DNA of 33,370 nt from a virus. The position numbers were made by a program, and so were the translations under genes. The notes beneath the pieces are model-generated. The model was not told the origin of the DNA and did no database searches. It was given only the letters and a program-made list of their open reading frames with translations. Shown one piece after another: positions 1 through 7,317 of the stretch. The stretch lies in the IMG/VR virus record IMGVR_UViG_3300017760_000036, positions 1 to 33,370 of that record. One strand, 5' to 3'. The stretch's first letter is position 1; each line of letters starts with the position of its first letter.

Positions 1-129
1 ACTGTCTTTAATACTAATAAAGTGAATGCTATGAAACAACCTATGTTCTTTGGTGCTCCTTTGGGAGTGCAACGTTATGATCAATACAAGTATCCTGTCT
101 TTGAGAAACTTACACAGCAACAATATTAA
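1..129 (+). pseudogene. nrdB: 5' fragment of nrdB (ribonucleotide reductase beta subunit), broken
   Basis: Frame 1 of the plus strand reads TVFNTN, then QPMFFGAPLG, then RYDQYKYPVFEKLTQQQ, and stops at 127-129. From memory this matches the first 40 or so residues of class Ia NrdB (T4 NrdB has STVFNTN...PMFFG...ARYD near its start), lacking only the first one or two codons, which lie outside the window. In the family the next residues are normally L-S-F-F-W, but here the reading frame runs into the antisense of nrdA and stops. It is the only gene on the plus strand, whereas nrdB normally follows nrdA on the same strand in these phages. All iron-binding residues are missing, so this fragment encodes no active subunit. 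It is best read as one side of an inversion or chimeric junction. Confidence 0.8.
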
Positions 130-2155
130 TATAGCCAGCGTTGCTAGGCATATCCCACAGAAGGGTATAATTGTTTTTAAGAGTCTGGTATTGCGGGACA
201 ATCTGTTTAAGTGGTCCCTTCTTGCTCTTCTTAACGGACAAATACCCTCTAGGTGGTTCGATTCCATTTGTTGCGTTTGACACAACGGAACTACTCTCGC
301 TTGGCATTTGAGCGGACAACGTGCTATGTCGTAGTCCGAATTCCTGGATTGCCTGCCGTAGAGTTCCCCAATCAAGCGATAGGTCATTTGGTACTAGTTC
401 GTCAACGTCCTTTTTATATGTATCAATCGGAAGAATACCCTGTGAATATTTTGTGCGATTAAAGTATCCACAAGCACCTTTCTCTTTAGCAATCTGATTG
501 GATGACTTAAGCAAGTAGTATTGAAATGCTTCAGTCAACTCATGAACCAGCTTCAACGCACCACTATCACCATAGTGCTCACCCTGCTTCGCCAGGAAAT
601 GTGCTAGACCGATGTATCCGACACCAAGTGACCTACGATTAATTGTGGACTCTCTCGCCGCCTTTACGGGGTACTCCTGATAGTCGATGAGTTCTTCTAG
701 ACCACGAACAGCAAGGTCACATAGATCCTCAAGGTCATCAAGGTTCTTTAGTTTACCCACGTTGATAGCAGATAGAATACACAAAGCAATCTCACCCGAC
801 CCATCAATGTGTTGAATAGGATCTGTGGGAAGAGTAATCTCTTGACATAGGTTACTCATGTTCACCTTATCCAGGAAGGATGAATGTGAATTGCAGTGGT
901 CGATGTTCATCAGATACATGCGACCAGTCTCTGCACGATTCTTCAGGAGATTTAGAATTAAATCTTGCGCCCCGACAGTCGTTCTTGGAACAGACTGATC
1001 TGATTCATAGTCCACATAGCAAGCGTCAAATGCATCAGTACCAAAAGCGTCATAGAGACCTGGTACGTCATGCGGTGAGAATAAGCTAATCTCTCCATTC
1101 GCAATGAAACGTTCGTAGAAAATTTTTGAAATTTGGATTGAGTAGTCAAGTTTCCTCACTCGATTGTCTTCTGATCCTTTATTGTTCTTAAGAACAATAA
1201 TATCTTCTATCTCTTGGTGCCAGATTGGGAAGTGGACTGTCGCGCTTCCACCTCGGATGCCATTTTGAGTGCAACATCTGACAGTTGCTTCAAACTTTTT
1301 AAGGAATGGGATAACACCCGTGTGTGCAACTTCTCCACCTCGGATCTTACTGTTGACTCCACGGATTCTGCCTGCGTTGATACCGATTCCTGCACGTTGA
1401 GCAACGTAGCGGCCAATCGCCATGTCACTAGAAAAGATACTATCGAGGGTGTCATCGCTATCAACAAGAACACAGCTAGCAAATTGTCGAAGTGGAGTTC
1501 GCACCCCTGCCATGATAGGTGTGGGTATGTTGATTTTGTGTTTGGAGATCGCGTCGTAGTATCTCTTGACATAATCGAGTCTGGTAGCCAGTGGGTATTC
1601 AGCAAAGAGAGTTAATGCAATAAGCATATACATGTACTGTGGAGTCTCGTAGACTTCTCCAGCACTTCTATCTTGTACTAGGTATTTATCCGTAACCTGA
1701 CGTAGACCAGCATAAGTGAATAGATAATCGCGTCCATGATCAATCCAAGAATTAATCTTTACCCAGTCTTCGTCACTATACTTGTCTAGAATTTCTTCAT
1801 CATAGACCTTATTGATCGTAGCATTATATGCAGTCACGTCAAACACTGAAGGCATGCCTTCCTTCCAGATGTTCTTATGGAACGCCTCCTTGCGTAGGCA
1901 GGACAGGAGCAGGCGAGCAGCAACAAATTGATAGTTGGGATGGTCCAGGTCAATTAGATCGCTTGCAGAGCGAATCAGGATCTCCTGGATCTGTATTGTA
2001 GTGATGCCATCAAAGAATTGAATACCAGAATTCATCTCCACCTGGCTAGAGGAGACACCACCGAGACCTTGGCATGCCTCTTCAACCATCTTATGAATTT
2101 TTTCTAGGTCGAGAACCTCAACCGTTCCATCTCTCTTTTCTACATTGATGCTCAT
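110..2155 (-). CDS. nrdA: Ribonucleotide reductase class Ia alpha subunit, C-terminally truncated
   Basis: NrdA reduces ribonucleoside diphosphates to deoxyribonucleotides, with NrdB as radical donor, to feed phage DNA synthesis. Visible are the N-terminal ATP-cone (VEKRDG...), the redox cysteine in FASCVL (about residue 228), the radical-site motif NLCQE (about 435-439) and its partner cysteine in GEIALC (about 459). These correspond to C225, N437/C439/E441 and C462 of the E. coli enzyme. The protein stops after GYINIVAV, about 70 residues short of T4 or E. coli NrdA. It therefore lacks the paired tyrosines of the radical-transfer chain and the C-terminal cysteine pair. The stop codon lies in sequence belonging to nrdB on the other strand, so truncation comes from the junction at 113-123. 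I chose the ATG at 2155, which overlaps the primase stop as ATGA and has GGAAG upstream; an in-frame ATG at 2167 is the alternative. Confidence 0.93.
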   Translation of the reverse strand: MSINVEKRDGTVEVLDLEKIHKMVEEACQGLGGVSSSQVEMNSGIQFFDGITTIQIQEILIRSASDLIDLDHPNYQFVAARLLLSCLRKEAFHKNIWKEGMPSVFDVTAYNATINKVYDEEILDKYSDEDWVKINSWIDHGRDYLFTYAGLRQVTDKYLVQDRSAGEVYETPQYMYMLIALTLFAEYPLATRLDYVKRYYDAISKHKINIPTPIMAGVRTPLRQFASCVLVDSDDTLDSIFSSDMAIGRYVAQRAGIGINAGRIRGVNSKIRGGEVAHTGVIPFLKKFEATVRCCTQNGIRGGSATVHFPIWHQEIEDIIVLKNNKGSEDNRVRKLDYSIQISKIFYERFIANGEISLFSPHDVPGLYDAFGTDAFDACYVDYESDQSVPRTTVGAQDLILNLLKNRAETGRMYLMNIDHCNSHSSFLDKVNMSNLCQEITLPTDPIQHIDGSGEIALCILSAINVGKLKNLDDLEDLCDLAVRGLEELIDYQEYPVKAARESTINRRSLGVGYIGLAHFLAKQGEHYGDSGALKLVHELTEAFQYYLLKSSNQIAKEKGACGYFNRTKYSQGILPIDTYKKDVDELVPNDLSLDWGTLRQAIQEFGLRHSTLSAQMPSESSSVVSNATNGIEPPRGYLSVKKSKKGPLKQIVPQYQTLKNNYTLLWDMPSNAGYINIVAV
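113..123. other. Inverted junction between nrdB and nrdA
   Basis: Plus-strand codons up to 123 still fit NrdB (T-Q-Q-Q), while minus-strand codons down to 113 still fit NrdA (I-V-A-V). The 11 bases CACAGCAACAA are compatible with both genes. This looks like a short microhomology at which two head-to-head pieces were joined, losing the last ~70 codons of nrdA. Such inverted joins with a nearby deletion are typical of multiple-displacement-amplification chimeras or misassembly; a real inversion cannot be excluded from one end alone. Confidence 0.7.
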
Positions 2156-3138
2156 ACTTTCTTCCATGTGTTCAGTTTAAGTTTAGCTTCCAGTCCACGG
2201 TAGGTGTTTGATTCTACCATATGTTGCACGTCATGTCCAGCAAGGTACATGTCGTTTATATCCTTTTGTGTAATTGATGATGGCCAGATAACTACGGAGT
2301 TGCCACTATCGATTGTTTTACTGACTCGATTGACGATCTCTCTATTTCTCGGTTCGTTATCGTATACGTAGCAGCAATCGCTAGCAGTCCCATCAGGCAC
2401 ATGAACGTCACTTCCACACATAGCAATCGCATTGCGAATGAACGTGCTGTCAAAGGGACCTTCAGTGATGTATACTCTTTCATTAGCATTTATTTTATCA
2501 AGACCAAATATTTTAGGTTGCGATTCGTCTAGTATGATAGTAATGTATCGCAACTTGGTTCTAGGTGAGAGTGATCTACCTTGATAACCAAACATTACTT
2601 TATCTGCTGTGTATAGTGGCAGAATAATACGTGGACCATCGCCTCTCATGTCATCGAATGTAGGCGTTTGTGTGTTGGTCCACTCTTTAAATTTAGGACA
2701 GTACAGGAAATAATCCAGATCTTTAATTTTGCGTTGCTCTAGATATTGACGTGCGGGGTGAGAGTTATTTAGCTCCGAAATCTTCTGTAAATTGAGAGAT
2801 GATTTGAATACTGGTTTTTTAAAATCAAACTTTGGATCGGGCGTCTGTGTGCCCTTGCCAGTGAGACCATCACGGTATCTCTCCATGATATATTCATTAT
2901 AAAGACCAGGGTTTTGATCCTTCAAAAAATTAGTGAAGGTTCTACCAACACCACAGTTGTGGCATTTATAAACATAGTCAGTCTTTACACGAAAAATATA
3001 CCCACGCGCTAGGTGCTTCTTCTTTTTACTATCACCACAGTAAGGGCATCTGAAGTTATACAGGTGCTCTTTCTTCTTGGCAAACCTTTGTAGTTGAGGA
3101 CTAACTAAACTTACGTATTTGCTGTCTAGGTAGCTCAT
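2152..3138 (-). CDS. 61: DNA primase, T4 gp61 family
   Basis: This primase lays RNA primers on the lagging strand, working with the gp41 helicase encoded further upstream. An N-terminal zinc-binding module is clear: CPYC at residues 31-34 and CHNC at 59-62, which reads the template. The C-terminal half holds a TOPRIM-like catalytic core, with the glutamate in YITEGPFD (about 226) and an acidic stretch YVYDNEP (about 257-263). The length of 328 residues is close to T4 gp61 (about 342). Its start overlaps the preceding coiled-coil gene by 38 nt, and its stop overlaps the nrdA start as ATGA, so the two are probably translated in a coupled way. Confidence 0.93.
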   Translation of the reverse strand: MSYLDSKYVSLVSPQLQRFAKKKEHLYNFRCPYCGDSKKKKHLARGYIFRVKTDYVYKCHNCGVGRTFTNFLKDQNPGLYNEYIMERYRDGLTGKGTQTPDPKFDFKKPVFKSSLNLQKISELNNSHPARQYLEQRKIKDLDYFLYCPKFKEWTNTQTPTFDDMRGDGPRIILPLYTADKVMFGYQGRSLSPRTKLRYITIILDESQPKIFGLDKINANERVYITEGPFDSTFIRNAIAMCGSDVHVPDGTASDCCYVYDNEPRNREIVNRVSKTIDSGNSVVIWPSSITQKDINDMYLAGHDVQHMVESNTYRGLEAKLKLNTWKKV

Positions 3139-3559
3139 TATTAGAATCTGTCACTCCACCCATAATACCAGAAATTGTGGGTGGCGTCAACACTTTCATG
3201 AGAGGTGGAACCACTTGTAATACTGCCACAAGGGTCGCAAGGACTGCTCCTGCACCGACAACAAACTTTGCGTTGGCATCCACTTTCTTCTGTACGAGAC
3301 TAATCCTCTCATGCAGAACCTCATTATCTTTATCATGTCTTACTTTCATTTCTTCAAGCATACCGATGATGAGTTTATCGGCACGTTCAGATTCATCCAA
3401 ACGATTTTCATGGCGCTCCAAGATAACAGCAATCTTATTACTGTTATCAGAGATTGTTCCTACTGCTCTTTCAAGCTTGTCAAGCATCTCTTTCGAGAGA
3501 TCTTCATAAATGTTCAGTTTACTTTCTAATACTGCTAATCTACCAAGACCGAGAGCCAT
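3101..3559 (-). CDS. Hypothetical coiled-coil protein with one C-terminal membrane segment
   Basis: I cannot name a function. The protein of 152 residues is mostly a charged heptad-like helix (about residues 10-95, rich in L, E, K, R and D), followed by one hydrophobic stretch of about 25 residues (FVVGAGAVLATLVAVLQVVPPL, given here as about residues 98-119) and a short polar tail. This predicts a membrane-anchored coiled coil. It begins two bases after the stop of the K-rich gene upstream and runs 38 nt into the primase gene. The long overlap argues that its tail, encoded out of phase with the primase start, is under little constraint. It could be a lysis-associated or membrane-tethering protein, but nothing seen decides this. 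Confidence 0.8.
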   Translation of the reverse strand: MALGLGRLAVLESKLNIYEDLSKEMLDKLERAVGTISDNSNKIAVILERHENRLDESERADKLIIGMLEEMKVRHDKDNEVLHERISLVQKKVDANAKFVVGAGAVLATLVAVLQVVPPLMKVLTPPTISGIMGGVTDSNNELPRQQIRKFS

Positions 3560-3561
3560 AC

Positions 3562-4281
3562 CTATACGTTCCTTACAGCGAAATCTAATGCCGACTGGTA
3601 CGTAGCAGCATCTTTGTTGAGCATATAACGAAACTGTGTCTGGTGCTCATTAGGAAGTTGTGCATAGCATGCAGCAATCCTCTTTGCAGAAAAATTATCA
3701 AGGTTCTGTTGCGATCCATCACCAAATGTAATCTTCGCAAAGGAAGACTCACCAGAAGGATTGAGTTCGGAGGTTGCAACTTGGAGTGCAACGTCCAGGG
3801 CATCTTGTTGTGCAGTGGATTCAGTCATAATTTCTTTAGTCACTTCAGTTTCTTCTTTCTTAAGTTTTTTTGTTTGGTCAGATGCCTTCTTTTTAAAGTC
3901 AGACATACGAGCCTTCATTAGCACGTCCATTTCTTTCGTCTTGGACTGCATTTTCTTCTTCGCTTCGTCCCGTTTCTTCTGCAGATCTTTAGAACGGCCA
4001 AGTTTTTTCATCTGACCGATTTGTTTCTGCGCTCTTTCTGTTTCAGAAGGAGCTGCTTCTACAATTTGAGTATCTAATTCTTCTTTCATTTTCTTACGGG
4101 ACTGTATACGAGAGAGCATTGTTTTTGCACCCTTGGTGCGACCATCTACCTTGTCTTGATTGGCTTTCTTATATCTACGATGAGACTTTGGGTTAACAAA
4201 TACGAAAGCAGGTGGCATTGACAAAGCAGCGCCATCACCAGCCATCATTTCATTCACAGTAGATTTAGATTCTTCAGACAT
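3562..4281 (-). CDS. Hypothetical lysine-rich protein
   Basis: Function not recognised. The protein has 239 residues. An N-terminal polar segment (MSEESKSTVNEMMAGDG) leads into a very basic, probably helical middle region (about residues 30-150) packed with K, R, E and M. A more ordinary C-terminal domain follows (about 165-239), with KITFGDGSQQNLDNFS and an ending ALDFAVRNV. The basic helical region resembles scaffolding or nucleic-acid-associated phage proteins, which is only an inference from composition. It overlaps the upstream gene by 28 nt and sits in the cluster with late-type promoters, so a virion or assembly role is plausible. Confidence 0.85.
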   Translation of the reverse strand: MSEESKSTVNEMMAGDGAALSMPPAFVFVNPKSHRRYKKANQDKVDGRTKGAKTMLSRIQSRKKMKEELDTQIVEAAPSETERAQKQIGQMKKLGRSKDLQKKRDEAKKKMQSKTKEMDVLMKARMSDFKKKASDQTKKLKKEETEVTKEIMTESTAQQDALDVALQVATSELNPSGESSFAKITFGDGSQQNLDNFSAKRIAACYAQLPNEHQTQFRYMLNKDAATYQSALDFAVRNV

Positions 4282-4610
4282 TCTTGATCAACGTCGAGGT
4301 TTAGACTTTCTGGTAAGCGGTTAAGGGTCAACATAAAAGCTTTTAATCTTGACCAGTGTTTCGCCTCTATTTTATAAAACAATAGAGGCGTTGCAGCATC
4401 ATCAAATACATTATACATGACGATGATATGATTTAAAATGAGATGAACTTTCAACTCACCGTGCATTTCATAACGACGAAATAAACGTTTGACGCACTTA
4501 ATCTTATTTAGATCTTTTTTAAAGTCATCATACGTGGCGGAGTTCGGGTTATTATAATTACGTATAGCAAACATCAACCAGTTGTCCTGGTTCAACTCAT
4601 CGAACTTCAT
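4254..4610 (-). CDS. Conserved hypothetical protein, 118 residues
   Basis: The product looks like a small soluble alpha-helical protein with a hydrophobic core (VHLILNHIIVMYNVF around residues 55-69) and several aromatic residues. I recall similar small proteins in other marine T4-like phages, but no function. The stop lies 28 nt inside the downstream lysine-rich gene, and the start lies 3 bases beyond the stop of the Ig-like gene, which indicates joint expression with the structural cluster. There are no membrane segments, signal peptide or catalytic motifs that I can identify. Confidence 0.85.
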   Translation of the reverse strand: MKFDELNQDNWLMFAIRNYNNPNSATYDDFKKDLNKIKCVKRLFRRYEMHGELKVHLILNHIIVMYNVFDDAATPLLFYKIEAKHWSRLKAFMLTLNRLPESLNLDVDQECLKNLNLL

Positions 4611-4613
4611 TTA

Positions 4614-5198
4614 TTATTCGGCGGTAGTAACTATCGCGGTAGCGGAGATAACTTCAGTACCACCATTAGTGGAGTTGATCTTGACACGGTAGGAACCAGC
4701 GTCAGTTGTTGCATACTCTGCAACCGCAAAGGTTGTTGCAGTCTCTCCAGAAATGTTCGCCCAACGATTTGCATCAGACAACTTCTGCCACTGATAGGTG
4801 AGAACAGAAGCATCTCCAGGAGGAGTTGCGATAGCGGCAAGAGTAAGTGTCAAAGCAGCAGCTTCAGCAACTGCAGTATTTGCAGGTTGTGTAGCGATGG
4901 TGATTGCTACGCTTACGTCTGCTGCCTGTGCATCATCTGCCTGTGTCTCGTTAGAGTTAGCTTCAGGACCAGCGATAGTTACTAGCATCTCTGCCTTATG
5001 GCGAGTGTGACCATCACAATCAGTGAAGGTATAGTAAGACCACCAACCAGGAGCATTCAAACCACGAGCCTTATTCTCGGCAAGTGCTGCTTCGGTGTCG
5101 TCAATAAAAATTGTTTGTTTTGCTTGCGATGATGCAGCAATGCCAATGCCTGCTTTGGCTTTGTTAGCATTGCTGTCATCCTTTCCGTATAGGGACAT
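4614..5198 (-). CDS. Putative virion protein with an Ig-like domain
   Basis: The N-terminal part (residues 1-90) has an SLYGKDDSNANKAKAG start, as in late proteins of marine T4-like phages that I recall, and contains a WWSYYTFTDCDGHTRHK segment. The C-terminal part (about 95-193) is a bacterial/phage Ig-like beta-sandwich: alternating hydrophobic strands, the core YQWQK, a second tryptophan in RWANISG, and the end pattern DAGSYRVKI typical of I-set or Big folds. Such domains decorate capsids and tails and are thought to bind cell-surface sugars. A TATAAATA late promoter lies 34 bases upstream of the start, consistent with late expression. Its composition is rich in A and T (threonine), as in exposed decoration proteins. 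A Hoc-like role is inferred, not shown. Confidence 0.82.
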   Translation of the reverse strand: MSLYGKDDSNANKAKAGIGIAASSQAKQTIFIDDTEAALAENKARGLNAPGWWSYYTFTDCDGHTRHKAEMLVTIAGPEANSNETQADDAQAADVSVAITIATQPANTAVAEAAALTLTLAAIATPPGDASVLTYQWQKLSDANRWANISGETATTFAVAEYATTDAGSYRVKINSTNGGTEVISATAIVTTAE

Positions 5199-5231
5199 GA
5201 GTTTTCAGCGCGTTTATATTTACCTAATATG

Positions 5232-5239
5232 TATTTATA
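5232..5239 (-). promoter_or_regulatory. Late promoter TATAAATA for the Ig-like gene
   Basis: Read on the minus strand, TATAAATA is identical to the T4 late-promoter core recognised by gp55. It ends 33 bases before the ATG at 5198 and begins directly in the U-tract of the terminator at 5239-5270. Confidence 0.7.
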
Positions 5240-5270
5240 AAAAAAAGGGAGCGGCACTATACCACTCCCT
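5239..5270 (-). terminator. Intrinsic terminator after the 66-residue gene
   Basis: On the minus strand, AGGGAG (5270-5265) pairs with CTCCCT (5251-5246). The stem extends inward by a T-G wobble and GG/CC, leaving a loop of seven bases, and eight T residues follow. It lies seven bases past the stop of the gene at 5277-5477. Confidence 0.85.
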
Positions 5271-5276
5271 ATATTA

Positions 5277-5477
5277 TCACTCTTCTCTATTCTTAATCGC
5301 TTTGGTGACAACTTCAAGTAGTTGATCATCCATGTCAGTCTTGGTCAGCTTAACCGCTTTAGCAAGAATAACAAGACAGATCTCAACCATCTTCTCACCA
5401 AGTTCTTCATTCTCTGGGATTTTGTTAATGGCATCGGTAATAATTTTTGACGCCAAGGGAAGTAAAAATGCTAGCAT
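5277..5477 (-). CDS. Small hypothetical protein, 66 residues
   Basis: The product begins with a hydrophobic helix (MLAFLLPLASKIITDAI) and continues as an amphipathic helical protein (EELGEKMVEICLVILAKAVKLTKTDMDDQLLEVVTKAI). The first helix could be a membrane anchor or the core of a small bundle. It has its own apparent transcription unit: a CTAAATA late-type promoter 27 bases upstream of the start and a strong intrinsic terminator just after the stop. I recognise no family function. A two-helix membrane-active protein such as a holin-like factor is possible, but the second helix is too charged for a confident call. Confidence 0.75.
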   Translation of the reverse strand: MLAFLLPLASKIITDAINKIPENEELGEKMVEICLVILAKAVKLTKTDMDDQLLEVVTKAIKNREE

Positions 5478-5503
5478 GATTTTAGGGGCATAGTATACGC
5501 CCT

Positions 5504-5510
5504 TATTTAG
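5504..5510 (-). promoter_or_regulatory. Late-type promoter CTAAATA
   Basis: CTAAATA followed by AGGG on the minus strand ends 26 bases before the ATG at 5477. It overlaps the TAA that ends the frameshift extension of the upstream gene (C-TAA-ATA). It matches other CTAAATA sites placed before late genes in this window. Confidence 0.55.
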
Positions 5511-5655
5511 TCTGCCTTTTTCTGACTCTTCATTGCCTTGAGAATATACTTTTTATTCTTTTTATTATTCTCTTTATCCTCGGCAGCACCGTCTTTGATG
5601 TCAGGCATCACTTCAACGTGTGCCGTTTTTACTTTTTTTCTTCGCCAATCTCCTT
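5507..5655 (-). promoter_or_regulatory. Programmed -1 frameshift signal and extension frame
   Basis: Read on the minus strand, the end of the gene at 5629-6507 contains three elements in order. AAGGAG at 5655-5650 is a Shine-Dalgarno-like stimulator. The heptamer A-AAA-AAG at 5638-5632 is in the correct phase and is immediately followed by the zero-frame stop TAA. A hairpin lies at 5624-5604, seven bases downstream: GGCA and CAC pair with GTG and TGCC, with one bulged A and a six-base loop. The distance from AAGGAG to the heptamer is 11 bases. This is the arrangement of the dnaX frameshift site of E. coli. After a -1 slip the frame stays open for 41 codons (VKTAHVEVMPDIKDGAAED..., ending SQKKAD) to TAA at 5509-5507, giving a 333-residue product. 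A one-base homopolymer error in the A7 run is the alternative. Confidence 0.65.
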
Positions 5656-6507
5656 ACGAAGTTCTGCCTGCTCTTTCATCTTCTTACTGGTGTTGATAAT
5701 CTTGGAGACCTTCTTGCGGCGAGCAAGCAGATACTTATCAGACTTATCATGATCACCATCGTTGTCGATGTCCTTATCTTCCTTACCTACGGGATCAAGT
5801 TTCTTCTCTTTGATCTCTTCGCCAGTAGGCTCAAACCCTGCCTTAACGCAGTTGTTAACTTCCTTACCACCTTTCTTCTTGGTGCCTTGCTTCTTATATC
5901 CTTTCCAGCAAGAGGTGTTACCGTTGTCATCTTTGCCATCCATCTTGACTTCAAAGATGTATGTCTCACCACCTAGTTCAAAAGAGAGTGACTCTTTCTT
6001 GGCAGTCTTTGCAGATTTAGTAAAGGCATCAGCAGCAGGATAGTCCTTACTACCTTTCTTTGCAGGTGCTTCACCACGCTTCTTTTTAGCATGGATGTTG
6101 GCATAGAGACCATTCTTCTCTTCTAGGTCTTCAGTCTCTTCACGAGCAACAACCTTTGTAGTATCTCTGATCTCTGCTCCAACAGAATACTTCATGCCTT
6201 GACCTGTACGCAGGTTAGCAGCAGGATCAGGAGGAGCAGCGTTTGTTTTAGGATCTTTAGTCGAGAAGTCATCCTCTTTCTTTTCCTTACCAGAAAGGTC
6301 AGGGATAGAAGTGGATGCATCAGTACCACCAGCAGGACCAGGAGCTCCTAGATCTTTCTTCTCTGGTGCGGGGATGGTAGCAGACTCTTCACTGATAGTA
6401 GACTGTTGGAATCCATCTCCACCCATCCACTTGGAATACGAATTGATAAGTGCCTGGGAATAGGCATCATTATGCTGCACACTATTGACTGGTTTCTGTC
6501 TTTCCAT
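5629..6507 (-). CDS. Putative late/structural protein with marine-phage motifs (frameshifted C-terminus likely)
   Basis: The zero frame gives 292 residues; a probable -1 frameshift at its end gives 333. The N-terminal third is low-complexity (P, A, G, D, E, K). Three motifs follow: NGLYANIHAKKKRG at 132-145, a two-cysteine motif CWKGYKKQGTKKKGG...NNC at 200-220, and an acidic Ca-binding-like loop DIDNDGDHDKSD at 246-257 followed by YLLARRKKV. From memory these three recur, in varying order, near the ends of structural or scaffold-type proteins of marine T4-like phages, without a defined function. A candidate late promoter (ATAAATAAAG at about 6541-6532) lies about 28 bases before the start. 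The start overlaps the end of the upstream gene by 26 nt. The function is unknown; a head or prohead role is only an inference. Confidence 0.8.
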   Translation of the reverse strand: MERQKPVNSVQHNDAYSQALINSYSKWMGGDGFQQSTISEESATIPAPEKKDLGAPGPAGGTDASTSIPDLSGKEKKEDDFSTKDPKTNAAPPDPAANLRTGQGMKYSVGAEIRDTTKVVAREETEDLEEKNGLYANIHAKKKRGEAPAKKGSKDYPAADAFTKSAKTAKKESLSFELGGETYIFEVKMDGKDDNGNTSCWKGYKKQGTKKKGGKEVNNCVKAGFEPTGEEIKEKKLDPVGKEDKDIDNDGDHDKSDKYLLARRKKVSKIINTSKKMKEQAELRKEIGEEKK

Positions 6508-6757
6508 TATTGAAAATACTACTTTTCCTGTCTTTATTTATGGTATCAATTACTTGTACGGCGCGGATATCTTTCACCCATGCTCTAAACATCTCACCAG
6601 ACTCGGTGATTGCAATGACATAGTTGACTCCAGACCTATGTATACTACCTTTCTGTCCAGTCAATGCATTCATAACAATATCACCTTCAGCAAATGTATC
6701 AGTTTGTCTATGCTGTTGACGAACTGCTTGCTCTCTCAATTTTTTGAAGTCTTTCAT
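6482..6757 (-). CDS. Conserved hypothetical protein, KOW-like, 91 residues
   Basis: The product begins with a basic helix (MKDFKKLREQAVRQQHR), then a small beta-rich unit FAEGDIVMNALTGQKGSIHRSG...YVIAITESGEMFRAW. The 'GDIV...G..G.I.R.G.NYVI' pattern resembles a KOW/SH3-like barrel, a fold often used to bind RNA or protein. A polar tail follows. I recall similar proteins in other marine T4-like phages but no demonstrated function. Its ATG overlaps the stop of the nucleotidyltransferase gene as ATGA, and its end overlaps the next gene by 26 nt. Confidence 0.82.
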   Translation of the reverse strand: MKDFKKLREQAVRQQHRQTDTFAEGDIVMNALTGQKGSIHRSGVNYVIAITESGEMFRAWVKDIRAVQVIDTINKDRKSSIFNNGKTETSQ

Positions 6758-7317
6758 TTAAAATTAGCGGGGAGTGCTCCTTTAATTTCCATCATCATTG
6801 CCATACAATCTTTATCATTCAGTGCTCTGGGTATACCAGACCTAAATGTTTTGAAGTCGGCAGCAAAAGCAGCACGTCTCATCTTTGTTCCAGAAATAGC
6901 AAAGGTATCTCCATCAGCATCTCTGCTGCCTGAAGATTTAATTTCTAGTTTTCTAAAAGAAAACTCCGTGCCGTTATATTTATGGAGGAATGACATGGCT
7001 GATACCCTATCAGATCCTACAAGAAACACTGCTTCATTATACCCATCCATCATAAGCTCCTGTAAGATCTCCACGGGTTGTTTAGGACCCGAAAAGATTT
7101 TACCCTTATGCTCTGGGAACATCTTCTCCATGTAGAATAGTTTACGATGAGGTGGGAGGGGATTCTTTCCTTTAGTGTCGTGGGATTGAGAAATATAAAT
7201 GCGATAATCATGTCGTCCCGATGCACGTTTCACTCCATCAAAGTTTTCTTTATGTCCCGTAGTAGGTGGTTGGAATCTGCCAAACGTAAAGTAGCAGGTC
7301 TTACAATTTAACGCCAT
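6754..7317 (-). CDS. Putative cytidylyltransferase / NMN-adenylyltransferase-like enzyme
   Basis: This is a Rossmann-like nucleotidyltransferase of the HIGH superfamily. The N-terminus carries FGRFQPPTTGH (12-22), whose TTGH matches the nucleotide-binding T/HxGH motif. The C-terminal half has ISGTKMR (141-147), matching the ISSTxxR motif. Between them is VFLVGSDR (97-104). These features fit NadM-type nicotinamide-nucleotide adenylyltransferases and cytidylyltransferases; the exact substrate cannot be read from the sequence. It starts 10 nt inside the end of the ligase-like gene and stops in an ATGA overlap with the 91-residue gene. Involvement in NAD salvage or in supplying an activated nucleotide to the ligase-like neighbour is possible. 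Confidence 0.85.
   Translation of the reverse strand: MALNCKTCYFTFGRFQPPTTGHKENFDGVKRASGRHDYRIYISQSHDTKGKNPLPPHRKLFYMEKMFPEHKGKIFSGPKQPVEILQELMMDGYNEAVFLVGSDRVSAMSFLHKYNGTEFSFRKLEIKSSGSRDADGDTFAISGTKMRRAAFAADFKTFRSGIPRALNDKDCMAMMMEIKGALPANFK

Noticed and set aside
255-265. GGTTCGATTCC, identical to a tRNA T-arm consensus
   Set aside because: It lies inside the conserved nrdA coding sequence and no acceptor, D or anticodon stems can be formed around it.
50-1615. Open frames on the plus strand over nrdA, such as 50-280 and 1214-1615
   Set aside because: They are antisense to highly conserved NrdA codons, lack ribosome binding sites and resemble no protein. Only the nrdB fragment (1-123) in another frame is real.
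2764-2770. CTAAATA string on the minus strand inside the primase gene
   Set aside because: It lies mid-gene with no downstream start or terminator; a chance match is likely in AT-rich DNA.
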